From JAHEYG01 sp040403535 (GTDB lineage Bacteria; Bacteroidota; Bacteroidia; B-17B0; Aurantibacillaceae): 23,524 bases of DNA. Where the stretch lies: positions 1 through 23,524 of the forward strand of contig JBBAKL010000044.1 of NCBI GenBank assembly GCA_040403535.1, read 5' to 3'. The notes beneath the pieces were generated by a model that ran no database searches, was not told the DNA's origin, and saw nothing but the letters and a program-made list of their open reading frames with translations. Position 1 is the stretch's first letter. Every line of letters begins with the position of its first letter. Positions 22,315-23,524 of the stretch are shown here, piece after piece. The position numbers and the translations under genes are program-made.

Positions 22315-23361
22315 ATGAGAATTAAAATTCTGGTTATATCGGTTTGTGTCCTTTTTACTTTTACTTATTGTAAAAAAGATCCGGAAATTATTCCTGTTGT
22401 AAATCCGGCGGCTGCAAATCTGTATGCGCCAGTTGTGCCTTCAGGCTGGCCTGCACCGGTATATAATTTCACAGGTAATGCGGTAACAGAGCAAATTTTC
22501 ACTTTAGGAAGACATTTATTTTACGAGCCGATGTTATCGGAGGATTCATCAATTTCCTGTGGAAGTTGTCACCAACAAATATTTGCTTTTTCTAACGGAC
22601 CAAGTCATGCTACCAGTCATGGTGTTCACGATTTATTGGGAAAAAGGAATTCGCCCACCTTGTTTAATTTGAATTGGCATAATAAAATCATGTGGGATGG
22701 AGCAGTAAGTAATTTGGAAAATCAACCCATTGGACCTATTGTTAATCCGATTGAAATGAATTTACCGTATAACACGGCATTGGCCCGAATTGCAGCCTCT
22801 GCTAAATACAAAGCTTTGTTTAAAAAAGCATACGGAGATACGGTTGTAACATCCGAGCGTTTTTTAAAATCTTTCGCTCAATTTATGGGTTTAATGGTTT
22901 CGCATCAAAGTAAGTACGACAAAGTAAAGAAGGGATTGGATAATTTTACCGCTTCTGAAAACAGCGGATATAATGTGTTTAAGGCCAAATGTGCTTCTTG
23001 CCATACCGAGCCATTGTTTAGTGACTATTCATTCAGAAATAATGGTTTACCAATAACGGCATTTCAGGACAGTGGGCGCTACCGAATTACTTTTAACCCA
23101 AATGATATGTTTAAGTTTAAGGTACCTTCATTACGGAATCTGGGTTACAGTGCTCCGTATATGCACGACGGTCGTTTTACCAGTTTATCCTCAGTTTTAA
23201 ATCATTATACTTCCGGTGTAAGTAATACTCCCAATTTAGATCCTTTGGTGGCAGGAGGAATTACATTGACGGTACAAGAAAAAAATGACTTAATTAGTTT
23301 TCTGGCTACATTAAATGATAGCGAGTTTATTAACGATAGCAGGTTTTCAGAAATTCACTAA
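22315..23361 (+). CDS. MbnH-like diheme cytochrome c peroxidase-family lipoprotein
   Basis: A 348-residue diheme c-type cytochrome, lipid-anchored through Cys19 (FTYC then KKDP). Two CXXCH haem sites are visible: CGSCH (82-86) and CASCH (226-230). Bacterial cytochrome c peroxidase features include LGRHLFYEPMLS, RNSPTLFN, WDGAVSNLE, and PSLRNLGYSAPYMHDGRF (271-288) with its Met/His near the second haem. It is in the same operon as the MbnP-like gene, with one base between, and the two share the CKKDP anchor sequence. MbnH enzymes use a bis-Fe(IV)-type state to turn an MbnP tryptophan into kynurenine. A plain peroxidase role is the alternative. The next gene starts 11 bases later. Confidence 0.9.
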   Translation: MRIKILVISVCVLFTFTYCKKDPEIIPVVNPAAANLYAPVVPSGWPAPVYNFTGNAVTEQIFTLGRHLFYEPMLSEDSSISCGSCHQQIFAFSNGPSHATSHGVHDLLGKRNSPTLFNLNWHNKIMWDGAVSNLENQPIGPIVNPIEMNLPYNTALARIAASAKYKALFKKAYGDTVVTSERFLKSFAQFMGLMVSHQSKYDKVKKGLDNFTASENSGYNVFKAKCASCHTEPLFSDYSFRNNGLPITAFQDSGRYRITFNPNDMFKFKVPSLRNLGYSAPYMHDGRFTSLSSVLNHYTSGVSNTPNLDPLVAGGITLTVQEKNDLISFLATLNDSEFINDSRFSEIH

Positions 23362-23372
23362 AAAATTCAGTT

Positions 23373-23524
23373 ATGAAAAAATTACAACTCATCATACTTT
23401 TACTTTCAGTCTTTGCTGTTTTTTCATGTAAAAAAAATGGTTTTGGCGGCAGTTCAGGCGTTTCAGGAATTGTATCACACCATGGTAAGCCAATCCCTGA
23501 TGCTACTATTTATATTAAATTTAA
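23373..23524 (+). CDS. Lipoprotein with carboxypeptidase-regulatory-like start (partial, runs off window)
   Basis: The ATG at 23373 opens a frame that is still open at the window edge (50 codons seen). It begins with a lipoprotein signal peptide, MKKLQLIILLLSVFAVFSC with Cys19, followed by KK and a Gly/Ser linker. Then SGVSGIVSHHGKPIPDATIYIKF begins, the G-x-V...G-x-P-(I/L)-x-(D/G)-A pattern of a carboxypeptidase regulatory-like beta-sandwich. This domain often sits at the N-terminus of surface lipoproteins or TonB-dependent receptors. It follows the MbnH-like gene by 11 bases and is probably part of the same operon. Full length and function cannot be judged. Confidence 0.75.
   Translation, partial: MKKLQLIILLLSVFAVFSCKKNGFGGSSGVSGIVSHHGKPIPDATIYIKF

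Overview
The window is an AT-rich chromosomal segment from a member of the Bacteroidota. Four things point there: a type IX secretion (T9SS) C-terminal sorting domain, a gliding-associated CHU_C domain, near-perfect TAnnTTTG promoter elements, and starts that mostly lack a clear Shine-Dalgarno sequence. Class or genus cannot be fixed from sequence alone. I see no tRNA, rRNA, CRISPR array, insertion sequence or prophage.

Layout. (1) 5-2347 (+): secreted M1-family metallopeptidase, closed by a terminator. (2) 2444-3231 (+): a scar, in which the frameshifted 5' end of a small lipoprotein gene abuts the 3' end of a CHU_C protein gene, followed by a bidirectional terminator. (3) 3279-9050 (-): a tight seven-gene surface-glycan operon. 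In transcription order it encodes an FdtA/WxcM-like sugar 3,4-ketoisomerase, a SAM methyltransferase, a NeuD/PglB-like hexapeptide acyltransferase, a cytoplasmic glycosidase-like beta-propeller, a FemAB/GNAT-like acyltransferase, a membrane-anchored GT2 glycosyltransferase and an FdtB-like DegT aminotransferase. The set suggests a dTDP-3-amino-3,6-dideoxyhexose (Fuc3NAc or Qui3NAc type). (4) 9176-11431 (+): a large glycine-rich T9SS cargo protein.

(5) 11441-13314 (-): a PagL-like outer membrane lipid A deacylase, whose signal peptide lies upstream of the first ATG, overlapping a GIN-domain (DUF2807) lipoprotein gene. (6) 13375-16533 (+): mazG, a PAP2 phosphatase and an ArnT-like GT39 glycosyltransferase, all overlapping. 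With PagL next door this could be a lipid A or polyprenyl-lipid remodelling neighbourhood. (7) 16689-16904 (+): a tiny exported Lys/Cys-rich protein, then a strong bidirectional terminator. (8) 16953-20464 (-): the compact operon hutH, a TIMP/NTR-like secreted membrane protein, ppa and murQ. (9) 20603-21432 (+): an FAH-family hydrolase overlapping yidD. (10) 21495-23524 (+): an MbnP-like copper-binding lipoprotein, an MbnH-like diheme peroxidase lipoprotein and the start of a third lipoprotein gene cut by the window edge.

Most genes are recognisable families. The less ordinary material is the glycan operon with its cytoplasmic propeller, the MbnP/MbnH pair, the chimeric scar, the missing canonical start of the PagL-like gene, and the small Cys/Lys-rich exported protein.
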